Positions 1 through 6,121 of a stretch of 6,839 nt of DNA are shown in pieces. The translations under genes were made by a program, and so were the position numbers. The notes below the pieces were generated by a model that worked only from the letters and a program-made list of their open reading frames with translations, was not told the DNA's origin and ran no database searches. How positions within the stretch are numbered: position 1 is the first letter of the stretch; each line of letters opens with the position of its first letter. The DNA comes from Acidimicrobiales bacterium (GTDB lineage: Bacteria; Actinomycetota; Acidimicrobiia; Acidimicrobiales; Bog-793), in the NCBI GenBank assembly GCA_030037405.1, contig JASHRK010000283.1:1-6839 (forward strand). Reading direction: 5' to 3'.

Positions 1-24
1 GGGGTCATCATCCACGAACATTGA
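1..24 (+). CDS. Possible 3' end of an upstream gene (last 7 codons)
   Basis: Reading from base 1, frame 1 gives G-V-I-I-H-E-H followed by a TGA stop at 22-24, thirteen bases before the next start codon. Five of the seven sense codons end in G or C, as in the genes downstream, and the short gap fits the tight packing of the rest of the window. Seven residues are too few to identify a product, and a chance open frame is quite possible. If real, it means the operon begins upstream of this window. Confidence 0.35.
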   Translation, partial: GVIIHEH

Positions 25-25
25 G

Positions 26-33
26 AGGGAGGA
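26..33 (+). promoter_or_regulatory. Ribosome binding site for the UGSC-family gene
   Basis: A purine-rich GAGGGAGG stretch lies four bases before the ATG at 38, with its GAGG cores at 26-29 and 30-33. It supports 38 as the start. No -35/-10 promoter can be placed, because only 37 bases precede the gene. Confidence 0.5.
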
Positions 34-37
34 CGCC

Positions 38-592
38 ATGACCAACGAGATTCTCGACCCGACGGGACAGGCGGCAGTCGCCGAGGGTCCCGTCAGGCTC
101 TCGCAGCGCCCGGTGGAGATCCGGGGGTCGACGATCGGGCTCGTCGACACCGGCAAGCAGAACGCGGGCCTGTTCGTCGAGAACATGGGAGAGGTCCTCG
201 TCGACCGCTTCGGCGCCGGACGCCTGGTAGTCCGCAAGAAACCCATCGCCACCGTGGAATCGCCCTCCGACCTCCTCACCGAGGTGGCGGCGGAGGCCGA
301 TCTCGTCGTCATAGCCGTCGGCGACTGTGGCTCCTGCAGCGCGGCGGCCATCGCGGACGGGATCGCCCTCGAGCGTCTCGGCACGCCGGCCGCCGTCGTC
401 TGCACGGAGTCCTTCCGTGCTACGGCCGACGCCATGGCAAGCCTCAAGGGAGCGTCCGGCTACCGCTACGCCACCGTCGCCCACCCGGTCGCCGGGCTCC
501 CTCCCGAACAGGTGAGAGCCCGCGTAGAGGCGGTCGCGGACGAGGTCGTGTCGCTCCTCGTCGATCCGGCGGCCGGGCGTGGAGCGGCCTGA
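38..592 (+). CDS. UGSC-family protein, cysteine form (C-G-S-C motif)
   Basis: The product is a 184-residue soluble protein with no signal peptide or membrane segment. The diagnostic stretch is G-D-C-G-S-C-S at residues 95-101, followed by an (A/H)-D-G segment, L-E-R-L-G-T-P-A near 111-118 and V-V-C-T-E-S-F at 120-126. This pattern matches the proteins annotated as UGSC family (seleno)proteins, in which some members carry selenocysteine in U-G-S-C. Here the first position is Cys97 (TGT at 326-328), paired with Cys100, so this is the cysteine homologue and needs no UGA recoding. A third cysteine, Cys122, follows. The C-x-x-C-like spacing suggests a thiol/disulfide redox or nucleophilic role, but the biochemical function of the family is not established to my knowledge. 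The gene sits first in the tight enzyme series and is followed after 3 bases by the LLM oxidoreductase, which suggests a part in the same pathway. The start at 38 is backed by a purine-rich ribosome site. Confidence 0.8.
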   Translation: MTNEILDPTGQAAVAEGPVRLSQRPVEIRGSTIGLVDTGKQNAGLFVENMGEVLVDRFGAGRLVVRKKPIATVESPSDLLTEVAAEADLVVIAVGDCGSCSAAAIADGIALERLGTPAAVVCTESFRATADAMASLKGASGYRYATVAHPVAGLPPEQVRARVEAVADEVVSLLVDPAAGRGAA

Positions 593-595
593 GCG

Positions 596-1549
596 ATGAG
601 GCTCCGGGTCCTCCTCGAGCCTGTCGCCGGAGCCACCTACGACCAGCTCCTCGCCATGGCGAGGGCTACGGAGCGGGCGGGTCTCGACGCCTTCTTCCGT
701 TCTGACCACTACCTCGGGGTGAACCCGACGCACCCGACCTTCCGCCCGACCGACTCCTGGACGACGCTCGGGGGCCTCGCGAGGGAGACCTCGACCGTCC
801 GGCTCGGCACCCTCATGACGGCGTCCACCTTCCGCCACCCGGGCCAGCTCGCGATAAGCGTGGCGACGGTGGACCAGATGAGCAACGGGCGCATCGAGCT
901 CGGGCTCGGCGCCGGTTGGTACGAGCGCGAGCACGAGTCCTTCGGCATCCCCTTCCCCTCGACGGGGGGTCGTTTCGATCGCTTCGAGGAGCAGCTGGAG
1001 ATCATCACGGGCCTCTGGGGGGCGGAAGCGGGAGAGACCTTCTCCTTCGAGGGCGCCCACTGGTCGATCGCGAGTTGCGCCACCTTCCCGAGGGTGGTGC
1101 AGTCGCCCCATCCCCCGATCGTCATCGGGGGCGCCGGCCCGCGCCGGACCCCGACTCTCGCTGCCAGGTTCGCCGACGAGTTCAACGTCGCCTTCCACAT
1201 CGACAAGGCGGCCGGGATCGCCAACTTCCACCGCATCTGCGAGGAGGTGGGCCGGGACCCGAGCGAGGTCCGGCTCTCCTCCCTCGTGCCTACCTGCTGT
1301 GCCGCCGACCGCGCCGGAGCCAGGGCGAAGGCGGAAAGGCTCGGGGAAGGTCCGCAGCGCCTCCTCTCCCAAGGCGTCGTCGGCACCCCGACCGAGGTCG
1401 TCGAGCACCTCGAGGGTCTTGCCGCAGAGGGCATCGACACCGTCTATTTCCATACCTACGACGCCGACGACCTCGAGCAGATCACCCTTCTCGGGGCCGA
1501 GGTGCTCGGCAGGGTGAGCGTCCCGGCGAGAAAGGGGCAACCTGGATGA
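596..1549 (+). CDS. Luciferase-like (LLM class) oxidoreductase, probably F420-dependent
   Basis: This 317-residue cytosolic protein has the length and motif series of the bacterial luciferase-like TIM-barrel family. Visible motifs are R-S-D-H at 35-38, the long block around 80-121 (R-H-P-G-Q-L-A, then A-T-V-D-Q-M-S-N-G-R, then E-L-G-L-G-A-G-W-Y-E-R-E-H, then F-G-I-P-F-P), the P-I-V-I-G-G-A-G cofactor-site strand at 174-181, and the C-terminal G-T-P-T-E-V at 263-268. In actinobacteria this pattern is typical of members predicted to use reduced or oxidised coenzyme F420 (TIGR03560-like), usually for hydride transfer to or from an organic substrate. FMN-dependent monooxygenase activity is the alternative, and sequence alone does not settle it. 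The start at 596 lies 3 bases after the preceding stop, behind a weak GGAG-type site at 581-584. The stop overlaps the next start as ATGA. The substrate is unknown. Confidence 0.85.
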   Translation: MRLRVLLEPVAGATYDQLLAMARATERAGLDAFFRSDHYLGVNPTHPTFRPTDSWTTLGGLARETSTVRLGTLMTASTFRHPGQLAISVATVDQMSNGRIELGLGAGWYEREHESFGIPFPSTGGRFDRFEEQLEIITGLWGAEAGETFSFEGAHWSIASCATFPRVVQSPHPPIVIGGAGPRRTPTLAARFADEFNVAFHIDKAAGIANFHRICEEVGRDPSEVRLSSLVPTCCAADRAGARAKAERLGEGPQRLLSQGVVGTPTEVVEHLEGLAAEGIDTVYFHTYDADDLEQITLLGAEVLGRVSVPARKGQPG

Positions 1550-3012
1550 GCGACTCTGTATCGAGCATCGGCTCGTTGCTGAGCGAAGGCAACCATCTCG
1601 TCGGCGGGAGATGGGTCTCCGCGACGAAGGGCGAGACGATCGAGGTCATCAACCCGGCGACCCAGGACGTCCTCTTGCAGGTGCCCCGCGGGGGCGAGAA
1701 GGACGTCGACGATGCCGTCGCCGCCGCCTCGGAGGCTTTCCCGGCCTGGCGGGACACGAGCCCGGCGGTCCGCGCCAACCTTCTCTACCGCTATGCCGAG
1801 GTCGTCCGCGCCCACGCCGAAGAGATCGACCGGATCGAGCGCCTCGAGGTCGGCCGGCCCTCCTGGGGGCCGTCGGGCCTCCCGAACCAGCTCGTCTACG
1901 CCGCCAGCCTCGCCGACAAGGTGAGGGGAGAGACGCTGCCGACGACGTCACCGGACATGCTCGGGATGACCCTTCGCGAGCCCTACGGCGTCGTCGGGAG
2001 CATCATCCCCTGGAACACGCCCGGCCCGACGATGATGGTCGACCTCGCCCCCGCCATCGCCGCCGGCAACACGATCGTGATCAAGCCGGCCGAGGACGCC
2101 CCGCTCACCTGCCTCTACCTCGCCCTCCTCGCCGCCGAGGCGGGCATCCCTCCCGGAGTCGTCAACGTCGTCACGGGCTACGGGCCGGAGGCCGGCGCAG
2201 CCCTCGCGTCGCACCCGCTCGTAAGACGCATGAGCTTCACCGGCTCGCCGGAGACGGGTTCGAAGGTCATGGAGGCGTGCGCCAAGAACCTCGTCCCACT
2301 CCATGTCGAGCTCGGGGGGAAGTCCCCCCAGATCGTCTTGCGGGACGCTCCTCTCGGCAAGGCGATCCCGACGATCGTGCGCAGCATCACGTTCAACACC
2401 GGCCAGGTGTGTGCCGCCGGCTCCCGCCTCCTCGTCGAGGAGTCGCTTCGAGGGGAGCTCGTCGGCGCCCTCTCAGAAGCGTTCGAGAAGGTGCGCGTCG
2501 GCCCCTGGTACGAGGAGGTCGAGATGGGGCCGCTCATCTCGGAGCGCCAGGAGCGCCGCGTCCTCGGCTACATCGAGGGGGCGAAGGACGAGGGCGCCGA
2601 GCTCGTGACCGGTGGGCACAAGCTCTCGGGTGAGAAGTTCGACCGTGGCTACTTCGTCGAGCCGACGATCTTCGACCACGTGGCGCCGGCGATGCGCATC
2701 GCCCAGGAGGAGGTCTTCGGCCCTGTGCTGTCGGTGATCTCCTACAGGGACGAGGAGGAGGCCGTCGAGATCGCCAACGGGACTCGCTACGGCCTCGTAG
2801 CCTCGATCTGGACCTCCGACGTCGGTCGTGCCGTCCGCCTTGCCCGCCGCGTCGAGGCGGGCCAGGTCTCGATCAACTCGACGTGGTCCCGAGGCGTCAT
2901 AGGCGCCCCCTTCGGCGGCTACAAGCAGAGCGGCTTCGGCCGCACGATGGGGGCCGACTCGGTCCTCGAGTACACGCAGGTGAAGAGCGTCATCGTGAAC
3001 GGGGAGGCCTGA
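1546..3012 (+). CDS. NAD(P)-dependent aldehyde dehydrogenase
   Basis: This 488-residue protein has the normal length of the aldehyde dehydrogenase superfamily and oxidises an aldehyde to a carboxylic acid with NAD(P). In order, it shows the N-terminal V-G-G-R-W-V and I-N-P-A-T segments (19-39), the oxyanion-hole Asn157 in I-I-P-W-N-T-P, the cofactor lysine Lys180 in I-V-I-K-P-A-E, F-T-G-S at 231-234, the general base Glu255 in V-E-L-G-G-K-S-P, the nucleophile Cys289 in N-T-G-Q-V-C-A-A-G, E-E-V-F-G-P at 388-393 and the C-terminal P-F-G-G-Y-K-Q-S-G-F-G-R at 455-466. All catalytic residues are present. The open frame extends 630 bases upstream inside the LLM gene, but homology starts only after the ATG at 1546, which overlaps the LLM stop by four bases (ATGA) and has AAAGGGG eight bases ahead. 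The overlap predicts translational coupling. The sequence resembles betaine/vanillin/phenylacetaldehyde-type members but does not fix the substrate. The neighbouring alcohol dehydrogenases are plausible suppliers of the aldehyde. Confidence 0.95.
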   Translation: MSDSVSSIGSLLSEGNHLVGGRWVSATKGETIEVINPATQDVLLQVPRGGEKDVDDAVAAASEAFPAWRDTSPAVRANLLYRYAEVVRAHAEEIDRIERLEVGRPSWGPSGLPNQLVYAASLADKVRGETLPTTSPDMLGMTLREPYGVVGSIIPWNTPGPTMMVDLAPAIAAGNTIVIKPAEDAPLTCLYLALLAAEAGIPPGVVNVVTGYGPEAGAALASHPLVRRMSFTGSPETGSKVMEACAKNLVPLHVELGGKSPQIVLRDAPLGKAIPTIVRSITFNTGQVCAAGSRLLVEESLRGELVGALSEAFEKVRVGPWYEEVEMGPLISERQERRVLGYIEGAKDEGAELVTGGHKLSGEKFDRGYFVEPTIFDHVAPAMRIAQEEVFGPVLSVISYRDEEEAVEIANGTRYGLVASIWTSDVGRAVRLARRVEAGQVSINSTWSRGVIGAPFGGYKQSGFGRTMGADSVLEYTQVKSVIVNGEA

Positions 3013-3932
3013 TGGAGGTGTCGCTCGAGGGCAAGGTCGCCCTCGTCACAGGTGCCGGCCCGAACATCGGGAGCGGGATAGCCCTTGCCCTTTCCGCCTA
3101 CGGGGCGAAGGTTGCCTGCAACGACAGCCGGAAGGAGGCGGCCGAAGCCTCGGCGGCGAGGGTCGAGGCTCGCGGGGGCACCGCCCTCGCCGTTCCCGGC
3201 GACGTCACCGACGAGGCGGACGTGAAGGGCTACATCGAGACCATCCTCGAGAGCTGGGGAAGGCTCGACATCGTCATCAACAACGCCAGCCTTCTCGGCG
3301 GCCGCAGCGTGCTCGAGGAGGACCTCGCGAGCTTCAGCCGCGCCGTCAACGTCGCCGCTGCAGGCAACTTCCTGAACACCAAGCTAGGGGCGATCGCCAT
3401 GATCGAGCGGGGCATCAAGGGCTCGATCGTGAGCATCCTCTCCTCGAACGCCTGGCAGGGCGCTCCGGGGGTGATCGCCTACGCCTTCCACAAAGGCGGG
3501 CTCGCCAACTTCGTACGCGCCGCAGCGATGGACCTCGCCCCTTACGGCATCCGCGTGAACAGCTTCTCCCCGACCGCCCCGGACCCGGACAACCCCGAGA
3601 TCGTGGCCGAGCGGAAAGGGACCGGGTGGCCCCGTCCCCGCCAGGTGCAGCCGGCAGGAGCGCGGCCTTCCTGGTGGCGGGAGATGGGCACCTTCGACGT
3701 CCGGGGCAACATCCCCATGGGGAGGGCGTCGACTCCGACCGACATCGGGCATCTCATCGCCTGGCTCTGCTCGGACTACGCCCGCCTCGTCACGGGATGC
3801 GACTTCACCATCGACGGAGGCGCCCGGGCGAAGTACTGGGGCTACACGCCCGGGAGCGACAACGCCGGGCCGGTCCCGGTAGTCCCCCTCGACGGGGTGG
3901 GTCCTCTCGTAAGCCTCTCGGAGGCGGAGTGA
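3012..3932 (+). CDS. Short-chain dehydrogenase/reductase (classical SDR fold)
   Basis: This 306-residue Rossmann-fold oxidoreductase is predicted to interconvert an alcohol and a ketone with NAD(H). Motifs are the cofactor-binding T-G-A-G-P-N-I-G-S-G (13-22), Asp38 at the end of the second strand (favouring NAD over NADP), D-V at 64-65, N-N-A-S at 90-93, Asn113, Ser144, and Tyr157 with Lys161 in Y-A-F-H-K. The catalytic Asn-Ser-Tyr-Lys set is therefore complete. The late V-T-G-C-D-F-T-I-D-G-G strand is at 260-270. Two parts depart from the usual 250-residue form: the substrate-loop region between V-N-S-F-S-P (182-187) and G-R-A-S (237-240) is longer than normal and rich in Pro, Arg and Trp, and about 36 residues follow D-G-G. 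The start at 3012 shares one base with the aldehyde dehydrogenase stop (TGATG), with GGGGAGG at 3001-3007. The open frame continues upstream to 2883 but that part is out-of-frame aldehyde dehydrogenase coding. The substrate is unknown. Confidence 0.92.
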   Translation: MEVSLEGKVALVTGAGPNIGSGIALALSAYGAKVACNDSRKEAAEASAARVEARGGTALAVPGDVTDEADVKGYIETILESWGRLDIVINNASLLGGRSVLEEDLASFSRAVNVAAAGNFLNTKLGAIAMIERGIKGSIVSILSSNAWQGAPGVIAYAFHKGGLANFVRAAAMDLAPYGIRVNSFSPTAPDPDNPEIVAERKGTGWPRPRQVQPAGARPSWWREMGTFDVRGNIPMGRASTPTDIGHLIAWLCSDYARLVTGCDFTIDGGARAKYWGYTPGSDNAGPVPVVPLDGVGPLVSLSEAE

Positions 3933-5041
3933 TGGCGGGCACGACCCTCGCCGCCGTCCAGACCGGCCCGAGGGCGATCGAGATGCGCGAGCTCCCCGTG
4001 CCCGACATCGGCCCCGAGGAGGGTCTCCTGCGCATAGAGGCGTGCGGGATCTGTGGGAGCGACGTCGAGCAGTACCGGGGCAACCTCATGCGGGAGGGGC
4101 TCCTGCCGATGATCCCGGGTCACGAGCCTCTCGGGAGGATCGCAGAGGTCGGCGAGGCGGCGGCCCGGCGATGGGGAGTCGAGCCTGGTGACAGGGTGGC
4201 CCTCGAGATCCTCGTGCCCTGCCGCACCTGCGACCTCTGCCTCACGGGCGGCTACATGTCCTGCCCGAACAAGCGCGCCGCCCACGGCAACACCTCTCTT
4301 TCTAAGCCCCCCGGCCTCTGGGGAGGCTTCTCCGAGCTCGTCTACCTCCACCCCGACGCCATCGTGCACAAGGTCCGGCCTGACATCCCGGCGGAGATCG
4401 CCGTCATGTTCAACCCCATCGGGGCCGGTGTCCGCTGGGCCCTCGACCTCGGGGGCACCAAGCTGGGCGACACCGTTCTCGTCCTCGGCCCCGGCCAGCG
4501 CGGCATCGCGGCGGTGATCGCCGCCAGGGCGGCCGGGGCGGGCACGATAATCGTGACCGGTCTCGCCAGGGACAAGGTGAAGCTTGACCTCGCTGCCGAG
4601 CTCGGAGCCGACCACACGATCAACGTCGAGGAGGAGAACACCGTCGAGCGGGTCCGCGAGATCACCGGCGGGAGGATGGCAGACGTCGTGCTCGAGCTGA
4701 CCCCGATGGCCGCGGCCCCGATCCTGGACGCCATCGAGGCCGTCCGCCATGGGGGTCGGGTCGTCCTCGCCGGTCTCAAGGGCAACCGGCCGATCGAGGT
4801 GGTCACCGACCGTCTCATCAACAAGGGGGTCACCGTCGTCGGCGCCTACGGGGTCGATGCCACCTCCTACATCCGTGCCATCGAGATAATCGAGTCGGGC
4901 CGCTACCCGCTCGAGAAGCTCCACACGCACACCTTCGGCCTTGCCGACACGGCCGAGGCGATCGAGACCCTCGGAGGCGAGCGCGACGGGTCCGAGGCGA
5001 TCCACGTCGCAATCGTCCCCGAGAGCCGGCATTCCTCGTAA
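3932..5041 (+). CDS. Zinc-dependent medium-chain alcohol dehydrogenase family protein
   Basis: This 369-residue protein has the two-domain layout of the zinc-containing medium-chain dehydrogenases. The catalytic GroES-like domain shows G-I-C-G-S-D (Cys41 as zinc ligand) and P-G-H-E (His64, Glu65). The structural zinc lobe is Cys97, Cys100, Cys103 and Cys111. The Rossmann domain begins with V-L-G-P-G-Q-R-G-I at 184-192, and the C-terminal part contains a G-R-V-V-L-A-G strand at 275-281. At the place where sorbitol/threonine dehydrogenase types carry E-P-L, whose Glu can reach the zinc, this protein reads N-P-I (161-163). I believe N-P-L/I-G-A-G together with G-P-G-x-R-G is normal in a subgroup of actinobacterial members, so it is not a sign of decay. 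The role is presumably NAD(P)-linked oxidation of a secondary or polyol-like alcohol, substrate unknown. The start at 3932 shares one base with the SDR stop, with GGAGG at 3920-3924. The stop is TAA at 5039-5041. Confidence 0.92.
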   Translation: MAGTTLAAVQTGPRAIEMRELPVPDIGPEEGLLRIEACGICGSDVEQYRGNLMREGLLPMIPGHEPLGRIAEVGEAAARRWGVEPGDRVALEILVPCRTCDLCLTGGYMSCPNKRAAHGNTSLSKPPGLWGGFSELVYLHPDAIVHKVRPDIPAEIAVMFNPIGAGVRWALDLGGTKLGDTVLVLGPGQRGIAAVIAARAAGAGTIIVTGLARDKVKLDLAAELGADHTINVEEENTVERVREITGGRMADVVLELTPMAAAPILDAIEAVRHGGRVVLAGLKGNRPIEVVTDRLINKGVTVVGAYGVDATSYIRAIEIIESGRYPLEKLHTHTFGLADTAEAIETLGGERDGSEAIHVAIVPESRHSS

Positions 5042-5047
5042 GGAAGG
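5040..5047 (+). promoter_or_regulatory. Strong ribosome binding site for the amidohydrolase gene
   Basis: AAGGAAGG lies nine bases before the ATG at 5057 and overlaps the last two bases of the preceding TAA stop. It sits in the largest intergenic gap of the window (15 bases), where there is no room for a promoter or terminator, so read-through transcription is expected. Confidence 0.65.
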
Positions 5048-5056
5048 ACGCGACAG

Positions 5057-6121
5057 ATGCTCCTCGACATGCACGCCCACGTCATCCCCGGTGAGCTCGC
5101 GCCTCAAACCGGGCCGGGCGGCAACGCCACGGGACCACGGGTGGAGCCGGGCGAGACCGAGGCCTCGAGGACGCTCGTCACTGACCAGATGCGTTTTTCC
5201 GCTTCGGACTTGTTCTTCTCCGCCGAACGCCGGCTCGAGATGATGGAGGCCTCCGGAGTCGACGCCGAGGCAGTCTCGCCCATGCCGCCCCTCCTCGACT
5301 TCACGCTGCCCGTGGCGGCCGGCCGGGACCTCTCCAAGCGGGTGAACGACTTCGTGGCGGCCATGTGCGAGACCGCTCCGACACGCTTCTACGGGCTCGG
5401 GATGGTGCCGATGCAGGACCCGGAGGCGGCCGCAGGAGAGCTGGCGGCGGTGAAGGCCCTCGGGCTGAAGGGGATCGAGATCGGGTCGAACGCCAACGGG
5501 CGCTCCCTTGCCGACCCCTCCTACCTCCCGTTCTTCGAAGAGGCGGAGCGTCTCGGGCTGGCGATCTTCATCCACGCCCTCACCCCGACCGTGCGCGACG
5601 CCATCCCGCCGGCGGGGATGCCCTCCTTCGGCTTCGCGACCGAGATCGGCATCGCGGCGGCCGCCCTCGTCACGAGCGCTCTCCCGGAGAAGTGCCCCCG
5701 GCTGCGCCTTGCCTTCAGCCACGGTGCCGGCGGTTTCTCGCTGGCGCTCACGCGCGCCCACTGGTTCTGGGGACGCACCTGGAACGAGGAGGCGCCAGAC
5801 CCCTCCGCCGGGCCCGTGCCGGAGGGGCCGTCTCCTTCGGAGCTCGCCCGCCGTTTCTACTACGACACCCTCGTGTTCGACCGCCGTGCCCTCAGGTACC
5901 TGATCGACATGCTGGGGCCGAGCCAGCTCCTCATCGGGACCGACTTCCCGGCCATGGCGAGGGAGCAGCCGGCCGGGAGGACGCTCTCCTCCATGGGCCT
6001 TCCGCCTGAGATCCTTGCCGACATCACCTGGAACAACTGCGTGCGCTTCCTCGGCCTCGAGGCCTCGGTGGCGGACGGGGAGGCGCCGAGGGCCCGCTCG
6101 GGCGGGAAGGCCGCCTCATGA
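5057..6121 (+). CDS. ACMSD-like amidohydrolase family protein (metal-dependent decarboxylase or hydrolase)
   Basis: This 354-residue TIM-barrel protein belongs to the amidohydrolase_2 / ACMSD-related group. The metal site expected of the family is complete: H-A-H with His6 and His8 on strand 1, His173 in F-I-H-A-L-T-P, His222 in S-H-G-A-G-G, and Asp296 in I-G-T-D-F-P. The H-x-H motif so close to the N terminus supports the start at 5057, which is preceded by a good ribosome site. Family members include zinc- or manganese-dependent non-oxidative decarboxylases (aminocarboxymuconate-semialdehyde, gamma-resorcylate and similar acids) and some C-C or C-O hydrolases, so decarboxylation or hydrolysis of a pathway acid is the best guess. 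The sequence does not name the substrate. The last 20 or so residues, after N-N-C-V-R-F-L-G (326-333), are a low-complexity Ala/Gly/Arg tail. The stop overlaps the next start as ATGA, indicating co-translation with the NDMA-type dehydrogenase. Confidence 0.88.
   Translation: MLLDMHAHVIPGELAPQTGPGGNATGPRVEPGETEASRTLVTDQMRFSASDLFFSAERRLEMMEASGVDAEAVSPMPPLLDFTLPVAAGRDLSKRVNDFVAAMCETAPTRFYGLGMVPMQDPEAAAGELAAVKALGLKGIEIGSNANGRSLADPSYLPFFEEAERLGLAIFIHALTPTVRDAIPPAGMPSFGFATEIGIAAAALVTSALPEKCPRLRLAFSHGAGGFSLALTRAHWFWGRTWNEEAPDPSAGPVPEGPSPSELARRFYYDTLVFDRRALRYLIDMLGPSQLLIGTDFPAMAREQPAGRTLSSMGLPPEILADITWNNCVRFLGLEASVADGEAPRARSGGKAAS
6104..6110 (+). promoter_or_regulatory. Ribosome binding site for the terminal alcohol dehydrogenase gene
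   Basis: GGGAAGG inside the end of the amidohydrolase gene lies seven bases before the ATG at 6118. Together with the four-base ATGA overlap it identifies 6118 as the start of the last gene. Confidence 0.55.

Noticed and set aside
320..340. In-frame UGA recoding (selenocysteine) at the UGSC motif
   Set aside because: The codon is TGT, an ordinary cysteine, so no recoding or SECIS element is needed.
8..1540. 510-codon minus-strand open frame opposite the UGSC and LLM genes
   Set aside because: It is the same codon-bias artefact, a low-complexity Arg/Gly/Glu-rich translation with no family motif and fully overlapped by two convincing plus-strand genes.
916..1545. Upstream extension of the aldehyde dehydrogenase frame by 210 codons, giving an apparent 698-residue fusion
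   Set aside because: The extension translates to Arg/Pro/Gly-rich sequence in the wrong frame of the LLM gene. Aldehyde dehydrogenase homology begins just after the ATG at 1546, and the resulting 488 residues match the family length.
3555..3725. Possible frameshift in the SDR gene, suggested by the unusual Pro/Arg/Trp-rich loop
   Set aside because: The frame before and after the loop is the same, both flanking SDR segments (V-N-S-F-S-P and G-R-A-S-T-P-T-D-I-G) are in register, and no stop or length disruption occurs. A genuine insertion is simpler.
3626..3931. Upstream extension of the medium-chain dehydrogenase frame by 102 codons into the SDR gene
   Set aside because: The extra residues are low-complexity out-of-frame translation of the SDR C-terminal region. 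The family N terminus and a ribosome site support the ATG at 3932.
3842..5761. Very long open frame (639 codons) on the minus strand opposite the zinc dehydrogenase and amidohydrolase genes
   Set aside because: Its translation is Gly/Arg/Asp/Glu/His-rich with no recognisable domain. It mirrors strongly G/C-ending codons on the plus strand, which remove stop codons from the complementary frame. The plus-strand genes have complete catalytic motifs.
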